A DNA stretch of 64,000 bases from Gemmatimonadota bacterium (GTDB lineage: Bacteria > Gemmatimonadota > Gemmatimonadetes > Longimicrobiales > Gaopeijiaceae): assembly GCA_009838975.1 (NCBI GenBank), contig VXQO01000079.1, forward strand, positions 1 through 64,000. Direction: 5' to 3'. The notes below the pieces were generated by a model. The model saw nothing but the letters and a program-made list of their open reading frames with translations. It had not been told where the DNA came from and made no database searches. Positions 15,339-23,867 of this stretch are shown here, piece after piece; positions within the stretch are counted from its first letter, which is position 1; each line of letters begins with the position of its first letter. The translations under genes were made by a program, and so were the position numbers.

Positions 15339-16754
15339 ATGTTCTTCAGGCAGATCGTCGATCCGAAGCTGGCACAGCACGCCTACCTGGTGGGCTGTCA
15401 GCGCACGCGGGAAGCCATGATCATCGATCCCGAGCGCGATGTCGACCGCTATGTGGTGATCGCCCGGCGCGAGGGCCTGCGGATCGTCGCGGCCGCCGAG
15501 ACGCATATTCACGCGGACTTCCTGTCGGGTTGCCTCGAGCTGGTCGAGCGGTACGGGTGCCGCGCGTATCTTTCGGCCGAGGGCGGCGCCGAATGGCAAT
15601 ACGAATGGGCGGACGGGCGCGAGTCGGTCACGTTGATCCGCCACGGTGACCGCTTCGGTGTGGGAGGCGTCGAATTCGAGGTCGTCCACACACCGGGCCA
15701 CACGCCCGAGCACATCAGCTTCCTCATCACCGACCGGGGGGCGGGCGCCACGGAGCCGATGGGCATGGTCTCGGGAGACTTCGTCTTCGTCGGTGACCTG
15801 GGCCGTCCCGACCTGCTTGAGACCGCGGCGGGCCAGGCCGGGGCGATGGAGCCTTCCGCCCGTCGGCTGTACGGGTCGGCGCGCGGTGTCTTCGACCTTC
15901 CCGACTACCTGCGCATCTGGCCGGGGCACGGCGCCGGAAGCGCCTGCGGAAAGGTGCTCGGCGCGATCCCCGACACCACCGCCGGATATGAAAAGCGTTT
16001 CAGTCCGGCGCTGGCGGCCGTGCAGCGGGGCGAGGACGCCTTCGTGGACTACATCCTGGAAGGCCAGCCGGAGCCTCCGCTCTACTTCGGGCGCATGAAG
16101 GAGCAGAATCGGCGGGGTCCGGCGCTGCTCGGTCCGCTTCCCCGGCCCCGGAAGCTGTCCGGCCCGGATCTCGTGGAGCTCTCGCACGACCCTATCACGG
16201 TGGTGATCGACACCAGGGCCGACCGCATGGGCTACTACGCGGGGCACATCCGGGGGTCCATCTACGCGCCGCTCAACAATTCCTTCCCCACGATCGCCGG
16301 ATGTTACGTCGATGCTGTCTCTGACATCGTGGTGATCTGCCACGGGACCGAGGTCGAGGGTGTGGTGCGCGACCTGGTCCGGATCGGGCTCGACCGCGTT
16401 GCCGGCTGGGCCGCGCCCGAGGCCCTGGGCGATTTTCTGGAAGCGGGGGGAGAGCTCGCGAGTATCGAAGTGGTCGACTTTCCCGAGGTGAACCGGCGGC
16501 GCACGGATCCGGGAGTGCAGGTGCTCGACGTGCGACAGGCGAGCGAGTTCGCGGCGGCCCGGATCGAGGGCGCGCGCAACATCACGCACACGCGGCTCGC
16601 GGGCAGACTCGGGGAACTGCCCCGGGGCGACGAACTCGTCGTCCACTGTCTCAGCGGTGCGCGCGCCTCGGCGGCCGCCTCCCTCCTCGAGCGCGAAGGA
16701 TTCAGAGTCACCGCGGTCAACGACCTGTTCAGGCCGGCGTACGGCCAAGGGTGA
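15339..16754 (+). CDS. persulfide dioxygenase-sulfurtransferase fusion (CstB-like)
   Basis: The 471-aa protein has an N-terminal metallo-beta-lactamase domain and two rhodanese modules, the order known from the staphylococcal persulfide dioxygenase-sulfurtransferase CstB. Metal-site motifs are ETHIHADFLSG (His56, His58, Asp60), HTPGHTPEH and SGDFVFVGDLGRPD. Phe61 replaces the second His of the classical HxHxDH motif, in line with a mononuclear iron dioxygenase. The first rhodanese unit (about 275-360) looks degenerate; the second (about 375-465) has an intact Cys loop, VVHCLSGARASAA. The expected role is oxidising low-molecular-weight persulfides with sulfur transfer, clearing sulfide stress in the cytoplasm. 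The stop overlaps the next gene in GTGA. Confidence 0.85.
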   Translation: MFFRQIVDPKLAQHAYLVGCQRTREAMIIDPERDVDRYVVIARREGLRIVAAAETHIHADFLSGCLELVERYGCRAYLSAEGGAEWQYEWADGRESVTLIRHGDRFGVGGVEFEVVHTPGHTPEHISFLITDRGAGATEPMGMVSGDFVFVGDLGRPDLLETAAGQAGAMEPSARRLYGSARGVFDLPDYLRIWPGHGAGSACGKVLGAIPDTTAGYEKRFSPALAAVQRGEDAFVDYILEGQPEPPLYFGRMKEQNRRGPALLGPLPRPRKLSGPDLVELSHDPITVVIDTRADRMGYYAGHIRGSIYAPLNNSFPTIAGCYVDAVSDIVVICHGTEVEGVVRDLVRIGLDRVAGWAAPEALGDFLEAGGELASIEVVDFPEVNRRRTDPGVQVLDVRQASEFAAARIEGARNITHTRLAGRLGELPRGDELVVHCLSGARASAAASLLEREGFRVTAVNDLFRPAYGQG

Positions 16755-17299
16755 ACGCCATGTCCCAGCTGCCGAGCCGGTTCGTGCCGCTTCTGGCCGC
16801 GTTCGCGACCCTGGCCGGGCTCTCCGCACCGGGCGTGGCGGCCGCACAGTCCCGCGCGGCCGAAGCCGAGCGCCGCGTCATTCTCGAGCGAATGGTGGAG
16901 GAGGTCGGGGAGGACTACCCTGACGTGGCGACGATCTCGCCGGTCGCGCTTCGCGATGCGCTGCCCGAGGGGGACCTTGTGCTCGTGGATGTTCGGACCG
17001 AAGCCGAGCGCCGCGTCTCGACCCTTCCCGGCGCGATCACGACCGAGGAGTTCGAGGCGCGGCTGCAGGAATTGGCGGGCCGGACCGTGGTGGCCTATTG
17101 CACCATCGGGAGGCGCAGTTCGGAATACGTGCGCAGGATGGCCCGGCGCGGCGTCGACATGCTCAATCTGGAGGGAAGCGTGCTCGCCTGGACTCACGCG
17201 GGCGGGCAACTCGTCAACGATGGGGTACCGACCCGCCGGCTGCACGTCTACGGGCGCCGTTGGAACCTTGCCGCCGCCGGCTACCAGACGATCTGGTGA
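16751..17299 (+). CDS. exported rhodanese-domain protein
   Basis: The 182-aa product starts at GTG 16751, overlapping the upstream stop, or at ATG 16760. A signal peptide (LPSRFVPLLAAFATLAGLSA, cut near AAAQS) sends it to the periplasm. A single rhodanese fold follows, with LVLVDVRTEAERRVSTLPGA and the active loop AYCTIGRRSSEY containing the catalytic Cys. Sulfurtransfer in the periplasm would complement the cytoplasmic persulfide dioxygenase with which it is co-translated. The natural acceptor is unknown. Confidence 0.85.
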   Translation: MNAMSQLPSRFVPLLAAFATLAGLSAPGVAAAQSRAAEAERRVILERMVEEVGEDYPDVATISPVALRDALPEGDLVLVDVRTEAERRVSTLPGAITTEEFEARLQELAGRTVVAYCTIGRRSSEYVRRMARRGVDMLNLEGSVLAWTHAGGQLVNDGVPTRRLHVYGRRWNLAAAGYQTIW

Positions 17300-17324
17300 T
17301 TGCCCGCGCCCGGGCCCGCCAGGC

Positions 17325-17978
17325 TTATTGTCCCTGCTCGCCTTGCCGCTCCCCGGCGTGCTGCATGCGATACACCGGGACGGCCAGGGCGGCTCCCGCC
17401 ACCGGTCCCACCCAGTAGATCCACAGGTCGTGCAGTGGACCGCCGCCTGCCAGGGCGACGAGGATCGGGCCGGTTCCCACTGCCGGGTTGAAAGCGCCGC
17501 CGGATATGTCCCCCACCGCGCCCGCGCCCGCCATGACGACGAACCCGATGGCCAGCCCGTAGTACGAGTTCCCCCGGGTGTGTGGTGAGGTCGCTACATT
17601 GAGAATCACCAGCGAGAGGGCGAAGGCGAAGAGGGATTCGGCGGCCAGCGCGACTGCGGGGGAAACTCCGGCGCCTGGCGCCAGCGTGAGGAAGCGGCCG
17701 GTGACGAGGCGAACCATCAGGGCGGCGGCAGTGGCCCCCGCGATCTGCATGGCGATGTAGGGGAGGAGGTCCCGGCGATCAAGCTGGCCGCGCAGCAGGA
17801 TCACGATGCTGATCGCGGGGTTGTAGTGGGCACCGGAGATATGAGCGCCCATGTACACGAGTGCGGCCAGAACGGCCCCGATCGCGAGGGGCGCAGCGGA
17901 GGTTTCCTGGAGGACGGTCAGACCGATGGTGAATACAAGGAAGAAGGTGCCGGCGAACTCGGTGAGGTATCGGCCCAT
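17325..17978 (-). CDS. MIP-family channel (aquaporin/glycerol facilitator)
   Basis: The 217-aa integral membrane protein has six hydrophobic spans and both half-helix signatures of the family, SGAHYNPAIS and SGGAFNPAVG. It should passively conduct water or small neutral solutes. The start at ATG 17978 (MGRYLTEFAGTFFLVF) matches the conserved N-terminus; an upstream extension to 18029 lacks support. It converges on the rhodanese gene with 25 bases between and diverges from the DUF481 gene. Whether it passes water or glycerol cannot be told by eye. Confidence 0.9.
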   Translation of the reverse strand: MGRYLTEFAGTFFLVFTIGLTVLQETSAAPLAIGAVLAALVYMGAHISGAHYNPAISIVILLRGQLDRRDLLPYIAMQIAGATAAALMVRLVTGRFLTLAPGAGVSPAVALAAESLFAFALSLVILNVATSPHTRGNSYYGLAIGFVVMAGAGAVGDISGGAFNPAVGTGPILVALAGGGPLHDLWIYWVGPVAGAALAVPVYRMQHAGERQGEQGQ

Positions 17979-18070
17979 CGGGGCGTCACTCCGTGGGTAC
18001 GGGAAAGGGGTATGACAGGTTGAGCGCAACTACCATAGCGCCGCCGCCGACCGGGAATCACCCCCGGAGG

Positions 18071-18916
18071 ATGCGGGTGATCGCGATGGCCGCGGTCTTT
18101 CTAGGGCTGGCGGCGTCAGCGAAGGCTCATGCACAGGAAGCCGGCGATCGCTGGAGCGCCTCGACCGAATTCAGCTTCGTCCGCACGGGGGGGAACGCGG
18201 AGTCGTCGACCTTCGGTATCGGAACTGCGGTGACCCGGTCGTGGGACCGGACCGAGGTCAAGATCGAGGCGGGCGGAATCCGAACCCGTTCAACGCGCTA
18301 CCGGCGAGTCGCCATCGGTACGGAAGCCGACTATCGCGTCGAGGAGAACGCGGAAAGCAACATCTCGGCGGAGAACTACAACGCCCAGGTGCGGCTCGAC
18401 CGCCGGTTCTTCGAGCGGACCTCGGTCTTCGTGCAGTCGGGCTGGACCCGCAACACCTTCTCGGGAATCCGGCATCGTCTGGTGAACGTGCTGGGTGTTT
18501 CCACTCGCTGGACCGCTTCGGACACGCAGCGCCTGCGCACCGCCTACGGGTTTACCCATACCGTCCAGGAGGACGTGGTGCCGGATCCCGACGCCGACGG
18601 GCGCTTCCTGGGATTGAGGCTGTCGTCCGAGTACTGGCGGAAACTGACAGAGAGCGCCGAATGGACGAGCAACCTGATCATGGACGGCAACGGCGACGAC
18701 CCCTCCGATGTACGGGCCGACTGGACGAATTCCCTGAGTGTTGCGATGAACGAGCACCTGGGGCTGAAGACGTCGCTCCGAACGACCTTCGACAACCAGC
18801 CGGCGCTGGCGCGGGTGCCGCTGCTGTCCGCCGCCGGGGAAGAAGCGGGAAGCGTGCTGATCCGGCGCCAGGAACTGGACCGGGTCTTTACGGTGGCGCT
18901 GGTGGTGAGCTTCTAG
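18071..18916 (+). CDS. DUF481-family outer-membrane beta-barrel protein
   Basis: The product is about 281 aa, with a signal peptide ending near KAHAQEAG and then alternating beta strands characteristic of DUF481 (YdiY-like) proteins, for example WSASTEFSFVRTGGNAES and the terminal VFTVALVVSF ending in Phe, as in outer-membrane barrels. The role is unknown; related proteins are described only as salt- or acid-induced. Start choice is ambiguous: GGAGG directly touches ATG 18071, whereas in-frame GTG 18077 has proper 6-base spacing. Its stop shares the bases CTAG with the stop of the convergent histidine phosphatase gene. Confidence 0.75.
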   Translation: MRVIAMAAVFLGLAASAKAHAQEAGDRWSASTEFSFVRTGGNAESSTFGIGTAVTRSWDRTEVKIEAGGIRTRSTRYRRVAIGTEADYRVEENAESNISAENYNAQVRLDRRFFERTSVFVQSGWTRNTFSGIRHRLVNVLGVSTRWTASDTQRLRTAYGFTHTVQEDVVPDPDADGRFLGLRLSSEYWRKLTESAEWTSNLIMDGNGDDPSDVRADWTNSLSVAMNEHLGLKTSLRTTFDNQPALARVPLLSAAGEEAGSVLIRRQELDRVFTVALVVSF

Positions 18917-19560
18917 CGGGACGGTTCGCGCGGTCGGCGGATCCATGGTGCACGCAGACCGAAGTCCTGTCCCTCGACGTAGGGCTCGCCGAACCTCAGC
19001 ATTGTGGTCACGGGTTGCTGGCCGGGCGGGATGACCACGATGTACAGGCGGTCGTACTCGAATTCCTGGATCGGCTCAGAAGCACCACCCCCGAGTGCCT
19101 CGACGAGCATGGGTGTGGTGTTGCTGTGCCCCACCACCAGATGGTGTCCCGGGGTGGTGCTCAGCGTCGAGGCGAACCTCTCGAGCTCTTCCGGATCGTA
19201 GATCTGGGGCTCGAGGCCGATATCTTCGGCGATGGGGCGGGCGGTGTCCCTGGTGCGCTTCCACTCCGTGGTGTGCACGTGGGTGACGCCGGCCTGAGCC
19301 AGGAGGTGTCGCAGAACCTGGGTCCGGATCTGGCCGGCCAGCGCAAGGGGCGGATCGTCCGAGCCGTCTTCGGCCCGTTCAGCGTGCCGCACCAGATAGA
19401 CGACCACGGGTTCCGCGCCCCCGTTCTGGACGCGTTCGGCCTGGAACCCGAAGGCGTGGGCCTGGCCGGCGAAGCCGATTGTCGATGCCAGGGCGGTCGC
19501 TGCCAGGTAGAGCGCGGTCGCCAGGCGAGACCGGATTGGACGCAACTGGATCTTCACCAT
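18913..19560 (-). CDS. exported histidine phosphatase superfamily protein
   Basis: The product is 215 aa, with ATG 19560 preceded by GGGAGTGAGGGA. A signal peptide or anchor (ATALYLAATALASTIGFAGQ) precedes a phosphoglycerate-mutase-like domain. The catalytic RHG-type motif is VVYLVRHAERA, with the second His in VVGHSNTTPML. It is shorter than mutases and resembles the SixA/phosphohistidine-phosphatase-like group, though it is exported here. The substrate is unknown. It overlaps the DUF481 gene tail to tail by four bases. Confidence 0.85.
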   Translation of the reverse strand: MVKIQLRPIRSRLATALYLAATALASTIGFAGQAHAFGFQAERVQNGGAEPVVVYLVRHAERAEDGSDDPPLALAGQIRTQVLRHLLAQAGVTHVHTTEWKRTRDTARPIAEDIGLEPQIYDPEELERFASTLSTTPGHHLVVGHSNTTPMLVEALGGGASEPIQEFEYDRLYIVVIPPGQQPVTTMLRFGEPYVEGQDFGLRAPWIRRPREPSR

Positions 19561-19657
19561 TCCCTCACTCCCGTGTGGCGGGGGGCGGCGCACCGGGTTC
19601 TGTGACCCGTCCGAATCGCTATCTCAATAACTTCGAATACATATAAGTCCATGTCTC

Positions 19658-19678
19658 CCACTAAATTTACAATAGTGG
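19658..19678. promoter_or_regulatory. inverted repeat in an AT-rich island
   Basis: CCACTA and TAGTGG flank a 9-base AT-rich centre (AATTTACAA). The surrounding 19620-19715 is strikingly AT-rich for this genome and lies between the histidine phosphatase start and the RNase P RNA gene. It may be an operator or promoter region for either, but I could not place convincing -35/-10 pairs. Confidence 0.25.
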
Positions 19679-19780
19679 ACAAACAAATGTTTCCATTTTT
19701 TCCAAGGAACAACGGGATACGCCCACGCCGATTGTCCGCTCGGACTGGCGACGACCGGCTCCGATGAGACAGATTTGTAG

Positions 19781-20183
<403 letters not shown>

Positions 20184-20203
20184 GCGCCCGCCGGGCTGCG
20201 GGG

Positions 20204-20232
20204 TTGACCCGTGATCGCCGGCGGGGGATCAT
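20204..20232 (+). promoter_or_regulatory. tRNA-Arg promoter
   Basis: TTGACC (20204-20209) and GATCAT (20227-20232) are separated by exactly 17 bases. They match 5 and 4 of 6 consensus positions, and the predicted start is about 5 bases before the tRNA. Confidence 0.6.
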
Positions 20233-20243
20233 TACTGCACCTT

Positions 20244-20317
<74 letters not shown>

Positions 20318-20360
20318 TTCTGCCGATGTCGGCCCGGTCGGATTCTCGCCCCCGGACGCA

Positions 20361-21164
20361 TCACGCAGGCGTCCTTCCTTCGGCCGGTTCACTGCTCGGA
20401 GGTGACGCCGTCTTTCCCCGGGCATCGGGGTCGCGGGGTGGTCTGCGGAGCTGAACCGGCTTGCGACCTGCTCGTACCCGCAGGTTCAGTGCCTCGACGA
20501 AGACCGAGAATCCCATGGCGAAGTAAATGTAACCCTTCGGGATATGTTGACCGAAGCCCTCGGCCACCAGAGTCATGCCGAGCAGGAGCAGGAAACTCAG
20601 GGCGAGCATCTTCACCGTGGGGTGGTTGTTGACGAACTCCGACACTGCGTTGGCGGCGAGCAGCATGACCACGACGGCAAGGACGATGGCGATCGCCATC
20701 ACCATGAAGTCTTCCGCGAGTCCCACGGCGGTGATCACCGAGTCCAGCGAAAAGACGATGTCCATGACCGCGATCTGGGCGAGTACGGCACCGTAGCTTG
20801 CGGCACGCGCCTTGCCCGCTCCCTCCTCGTCTCCCTCGAGACGGTGGTGCACTTCCCGGGTGGCTTTTGCAAGCAGGAACAGCCCACCTCCGATCAGGAT
20901 CAGGTCGCGACCCGAATAGCCATGCCCGAGGACGCTGAACAGGGGCGCGGTGAGCCTCATGATGAAGGAGATCGCGCCGAGCAGCGCCAGGCGCGTAGCC
21001 ATGGCCAGGATCAGGCCGTTTCTGCGGGCGGCGGGCTGCTGCTCCTCGGGCAGCTTGTCGGCGAGGATGGAGATGAAGATGATGTTGTCGATCCCGAGGA
21101 CGATTTCCAGAATCGCCAGCGTGGCCAGGGCGATCCATGCCTCGGGACTCGAAATCCATTCCAT
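20361..21164 (-). CDS. TerC-family integral membrane protein
   Basis: The 267-aa protein has about seven membrane spans. The family's acidic motifs are present in EIVLGIDNIIFISILADKLP and MDIVFSLDSVITAVGLAEDF. TerC/YjbE-type proteins are linked to metal ion (notably manganese) export and to metalation of secreted proteins, and historically to tellurite resistance. The start ATG 21164 follows AGGTGGCAGCGC and gives the usual N-terminus (MEWISSPEAWIALATL). The C-terminal 35 residues are polar and cytoplasmic-looking. It is divergent from leucine dehydrogenase with 178 bases between the starts. Confidence 0.88.
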   Translation of the reverse strand: MEWISSPEAWIALATLAILEIVLGIDNIIFISILADKLPEEQQPAARRNGLILAMATRLALLGAISFIMRLTAPLFSVLGHGYSGRDLILIGGGLFLLAKATREVHHRLEGDEEGAGKARAASYGAVLAQIAVMDIVFSLDSVITAVGLAEDFMVMAIAIVLAVVVMLLAANAVSEFVNNHPTVKMLALSFLLLLGMTLVAEGFGQHIPKGYIYFAMGFSVFVEALNLRVRAGRKPVQLRRPPRDPDARGKTASPPSSEPAEGRTPA

Positions 21165-21342
21165 GCGCTGCCACCTGGACCTTGGGCTCTCACCGACTCG
21201 GTGACGGGGCCGCTCGCGGGCGGGCGCATCTCCCGTCGTTGAAATGTATTTGATTTGGTGCGCGCGGCGGAATGGTCCGGCTACATCCCGGGCGGCCGTT
21301 GCGGCCGAAGGCGAACCTCGAACCAGCGAGTGGAGGGTACGG

Positions 21343-22398
21343 ATGAGCTCGACGATCGAGTCCCTGATCGAGAAATGGGACGGCCTGGGGGTAGTCACGT
21401 CATACCATCGGGAAACCGGTACCTGGATCTTCGTGGCGCTGCACGACGCCACCCTGGGACGTCCCACGGGCGGCTGCAGACTCAAGAGCTACGGCTCGCC
21501 TGCGTCGGCGCTGCACGATGCCATGCGCCTGGCCGAGGGAATGACCTTCAAGTGGGCTGCGATGGGCTTCGAGTACGGGGGCGGCAAGTCCGTTCTCGCC
21601 GTGCCCGGGCCGATCAAAGGCACGGCCAGACGCGCCCTGTTCAGGCACTTCGGGAAACTGCTCAACGGCCTCGACGGGGCGTACGGGGTGGGCGAGGATC
21701 TGGGCACGACCCCCGAGGACATGGCGTTCCTGGCCACGATTACCTCCGCCGTTGCGGGTTCGGGCCATGGCTGCCATCCCGTCGATCCGGGTCCGTTCAC
21801 CGCCGCCGGAGTGCACGCCGGGATCGTGGCGTCGCTTTCTCACGCGTACGGCACCGGGGATCTGACCGGACGCTCGGTGCTCGTACAGGGGGTGGGGGAC
21901 GTCGGCGGGCCACTGGCGGTGCTGCTGGCTCGATCGGGGGCCGGGGTTCTCGTGTCGGACGTGGATGCGGACCGCGCGCGAGCGGCCGCGGGCGAATGCG
22001 GAGGGACCGTCGTCGATCCCCGGCATGTCTACGACGCGGAGTGCGACGTCTATGCCCCTTGTGCCGTCGGCGCCACGGTGAGCCGCCGAACCATTCCGGA
22101 GTTGCGCTGCAGAATCGTGGCGGGATCGGCCAACAACCAGCTTGAGCGCCCTACGGATGCCGACCTTCTGGTCGAGCGAGGCATCCTGTACGCCCCGGAC
22201 TACGTCATAAACGGGGGAGGAGCCATGGCGTTCGGATTGATGGAACGCGGGACTCGCGACTCGCCAGAGGTGACGAAAGAAGTGCGCCGGCGCATCGCCA
22301 GGTCGCTGGACGAGATCTTCCGGGAGGCGGATGCGCTCTCGATCTCTCCGGCTGTGGCTGCTCACAGGGTCGCGGCGAGGGAGCTGGGCCGGACATGA
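21343..22398 (+). CDS. leucine dehydrogenase (Glu/Leu/Phe/Val dehydrogenase family)
   Basis: The 351-aa NAD-dependent enzyme should oxidatively deaminate branched-chain amino acids to 2-oxo acids. ATG 21343 has TGGAGGG upstream. The substrate domain keeps TGGCRLKSYGS, the first Lys in MTFKWAAMGFEYGGGKS and the second in GGGKSVLAV. The Rossmann domain is VLVQGVGDVGGPLAVLLARS. The length and lack of hexameric GDH features favour leucine or valine over glutamate dehydrogenase; phenylalanine dehydrogenase cannot be ruled out. Confidence 0.88.
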   Translation: MSSTIESLIEKWDGLGVVTSYHRETGTWIFVALHDATLGRPTGGCRLKSYGSPASALHDAMRLAEGMTFKWAAMGFEYGGGKSVLAVPGPIKGTARRALFRHFGKLLNGLDGAYGVGEDLGTTPEDMAFLATITSAVAGSGHGCHPVDPGPFTAAGVHAGIVASLSHAYGTGDLTGRSVLVQGVGDVGGPLAVLLARSGAGVLVSDVDADRARAAAGECGGTVVDPRHVYDAECDVYAPCAVGATVSRRTIPELRCRIVAGSANNQLERPTDADLLVERGILYAPDYVINGGGAMAFGLMERGTRDSPEVTKEVRRRIARSLDEIFREADALSISPAVAAHRVAARELGRT

Positions 22399-22490
22399 CG
22401 CGGCCCGGCGCGTCCGGTTGACCGGCCGCCACGGCCTTGACCAGATTCGATCTCGAAGTACGAGAGGAAACGACAGAGGAGACGTTCCCG

Positions 22491-23045
22491 ATGCGGACCT
22501 TGCCGAGATTGTCATCCGCCATGGCGATGCTCCTTCTGTCTCTGGCCGCGGTGCCCCAGGGTCATGGACAGACCGCCGATCGTGCCGACGAAGCGGCGTT
22601 TCTGCGTGCGGTCGGCGAGAACTTCGGCTTCCCTTCCAGCGAGTTGGAGGTGCTTCGGCGTTGGGGTCTTTCCGCGGGTGAAATCCCGGTGGTCCTTTTC
22701 ATTGCCAGGCGGGCTGGCGTCTCCCCGGATGTGGTGGTGACCCAGCGTGGCGGTGGCGAGAGCTGGATGGCCATCGCCGGCAGGTATTCGCTTCACGCAG
22801 GCGATTTCCACGTTCAGCTCGATGGTCCCTACGGTGCGCTCGCGGGAGCGTACAACCGCTTCAACGAGCGGCCGGCATCCGATTGGCGCCAAATCCCGCT
22901 TTCCGACGTGGAGGTGACGGGACTCGTGAACGCGAGGTTTCTGGCGAGGTATCTGAATGTGTCGCCGGGCCGCGCGGCCCAGGAACTCGGCCAGGGCGAC
23001 GTCGTGGGCGCCTTCCTGCGGTTGAGGGGTCGAGACGCGCCGTGA
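22491..23045 (+). CDS. secreted protein of unknown function
   Basis: The 184-aa product was not recognised. The start ATG 22491 follows GAGGAGACGTTCCCG. A signal peptide ([20 protein letters not shown]) is followed by a mature domain of about 155 residues with alternating helix-like segments ([37 protein letters not shown]) and a [19 protein letters not shown] core. It has no Cys in the mature part and no membrane span. It lies 92 bases after leucine dehydrogenase on the same strand. Confidence 0.7.
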   Translation: MRTLPRLSSAMAMLLLSLAAVPQGHGQTADRADEAAFLRAVGENFGFPSSELEVLRRWGLSAGEIPVVLFIARRAGVSPDVVVTQRGGGESWMAIAGRYSLHAGDFHVQLDGPYGALAGAYNRFNERPASDWRQIPLSDVEVTGLVNARFLARYLNVSPGRAAQELGQGDVVGAFLRLRGRDAP

Positions 23046-23088
23046 GGCTTCGGGGGCTGTACACCCTGGTTCGCCGGTCCGGCACGCC

Positions 23089-23757
23089 TTGAGCGGCCCC
23101 CGCTTCATCCCGCTGGGTTCATTCGTCCAGCGTTCCCGGCCGGAGATGTTGCAGAGGGCGCGGGAATTCCGCCGGGATCTGGCACGGCGTCGCACCGTTC
23201 GCGATTTCAGCGGCCGGCAGGTTCCTCTCGAGGTGATCGAAGAGTGCATTCGGGCGGCCGGCACCGCACCCAACGGCGCAAACCACCAGCCATGGCACTT
23301 CGTGGTTGTCTCCGACCCGGAAATCAAGTCGCGTATCCGGGTCGCCGCCGAGGAAGAGGAACGCGCATTCTACGGCGGCGGCGCTCCCCGGGAGTGGCTG
23401 GACGCACTCGCGGCTCTGGGAACCGACGAACACAAGCCGTTTCTCGAGACGGCGCCCTGCCTCGTGGTGATCTTCGCGGAGCGCTACCAGCTTCTTCCCG
23501 ACAACCGCAAGGTGAAGAACTACTACGTCCAGGAGAGTGTCGGCATCGCGACCGGGATGCTGATCACCGGACTCCACCACGCGGGCCTGGCCACGCTCAC
23601 GCACACGCCTTCGCCGATGAACTTCCTGAATGAGATCCTCGATCGCCCGCCTAACGAGCGCCCGTACCTGATCTTGGTCGTGGGCTACCCGGCCAGCGAC
23701 GCACAGGTGCCTGCAATCACCAAGAAGTCTCTGGGGGAAATCGCCACCTTCTTGTAA
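23089..23757 (+). CDS. nitroreductase-fold FMN protein of the iodotyrosine deiodinase type
   Basis: The 222-aa flavoprotein resembles iodotyrosine deiodinase (IYD) more than ordinary nitroreductases. FMN-site motifs are RRRTVRDFS and [20 protein letters not shown]. The active-site lid has a Glu-Tyr-Lys set at Glu91, Tyr95 and Lys116 with the same spacing (4 and 21) as the human residues Glu157, Tyr161 and Lys182 that clamp the halotyrosine zwitterion. The expected activity is reductive dehalogenation of halotyrosines. The start is weak: TTG 23089 has no clear SD, and ATG 23146 would delete the conserved FIPL N-terminal segment, so I kept the longer form. Confidence 0.82.
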   Translation: MSGPRFIPLGSFVQRSRPEMLQRAREFRRDLARRRTVRDFSGRQVPLEVIEECIRAAGTAPNGANHQPWHFVVVSDPEIKSRIRVAAEEEERAFYGGGAPREWLDALAALGTDEHKPFLETAPCLVVIFAERYQLLPDNRKVKNYYVQESVGIATGMLITGLHHAGLATLTHTPSPMNFLNEILDRPPNERPYLILVVGYPASDAQVPAITKKSLGEIATFL

Positions 23758-23867
23758 TCCCTGTCGGTTCGGGCGAACGTAAGAGGTTGTGTACCAACCC
23801 CGCGGACCATCCGCGCAATGCAGGTGCCGTTTTGGGGCCGGACCTCTTCTCCGGTCGAGGAGATTGA

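Noticed and set aside
15255-16847. Long minus-strand frame opposite the CstB-like gene
   Set aside because: No recognisable domain and typical shadow composition; the plus strand has intact metal and Cys motifs.
20361-21485. Longer TerC protein starting at 21485
   Set aside because: The additional 107 residues are antisense to the leucine dehydrogenase start and lack family similarity; MEWISSPEAW at 21164 is the usual N-terminus.
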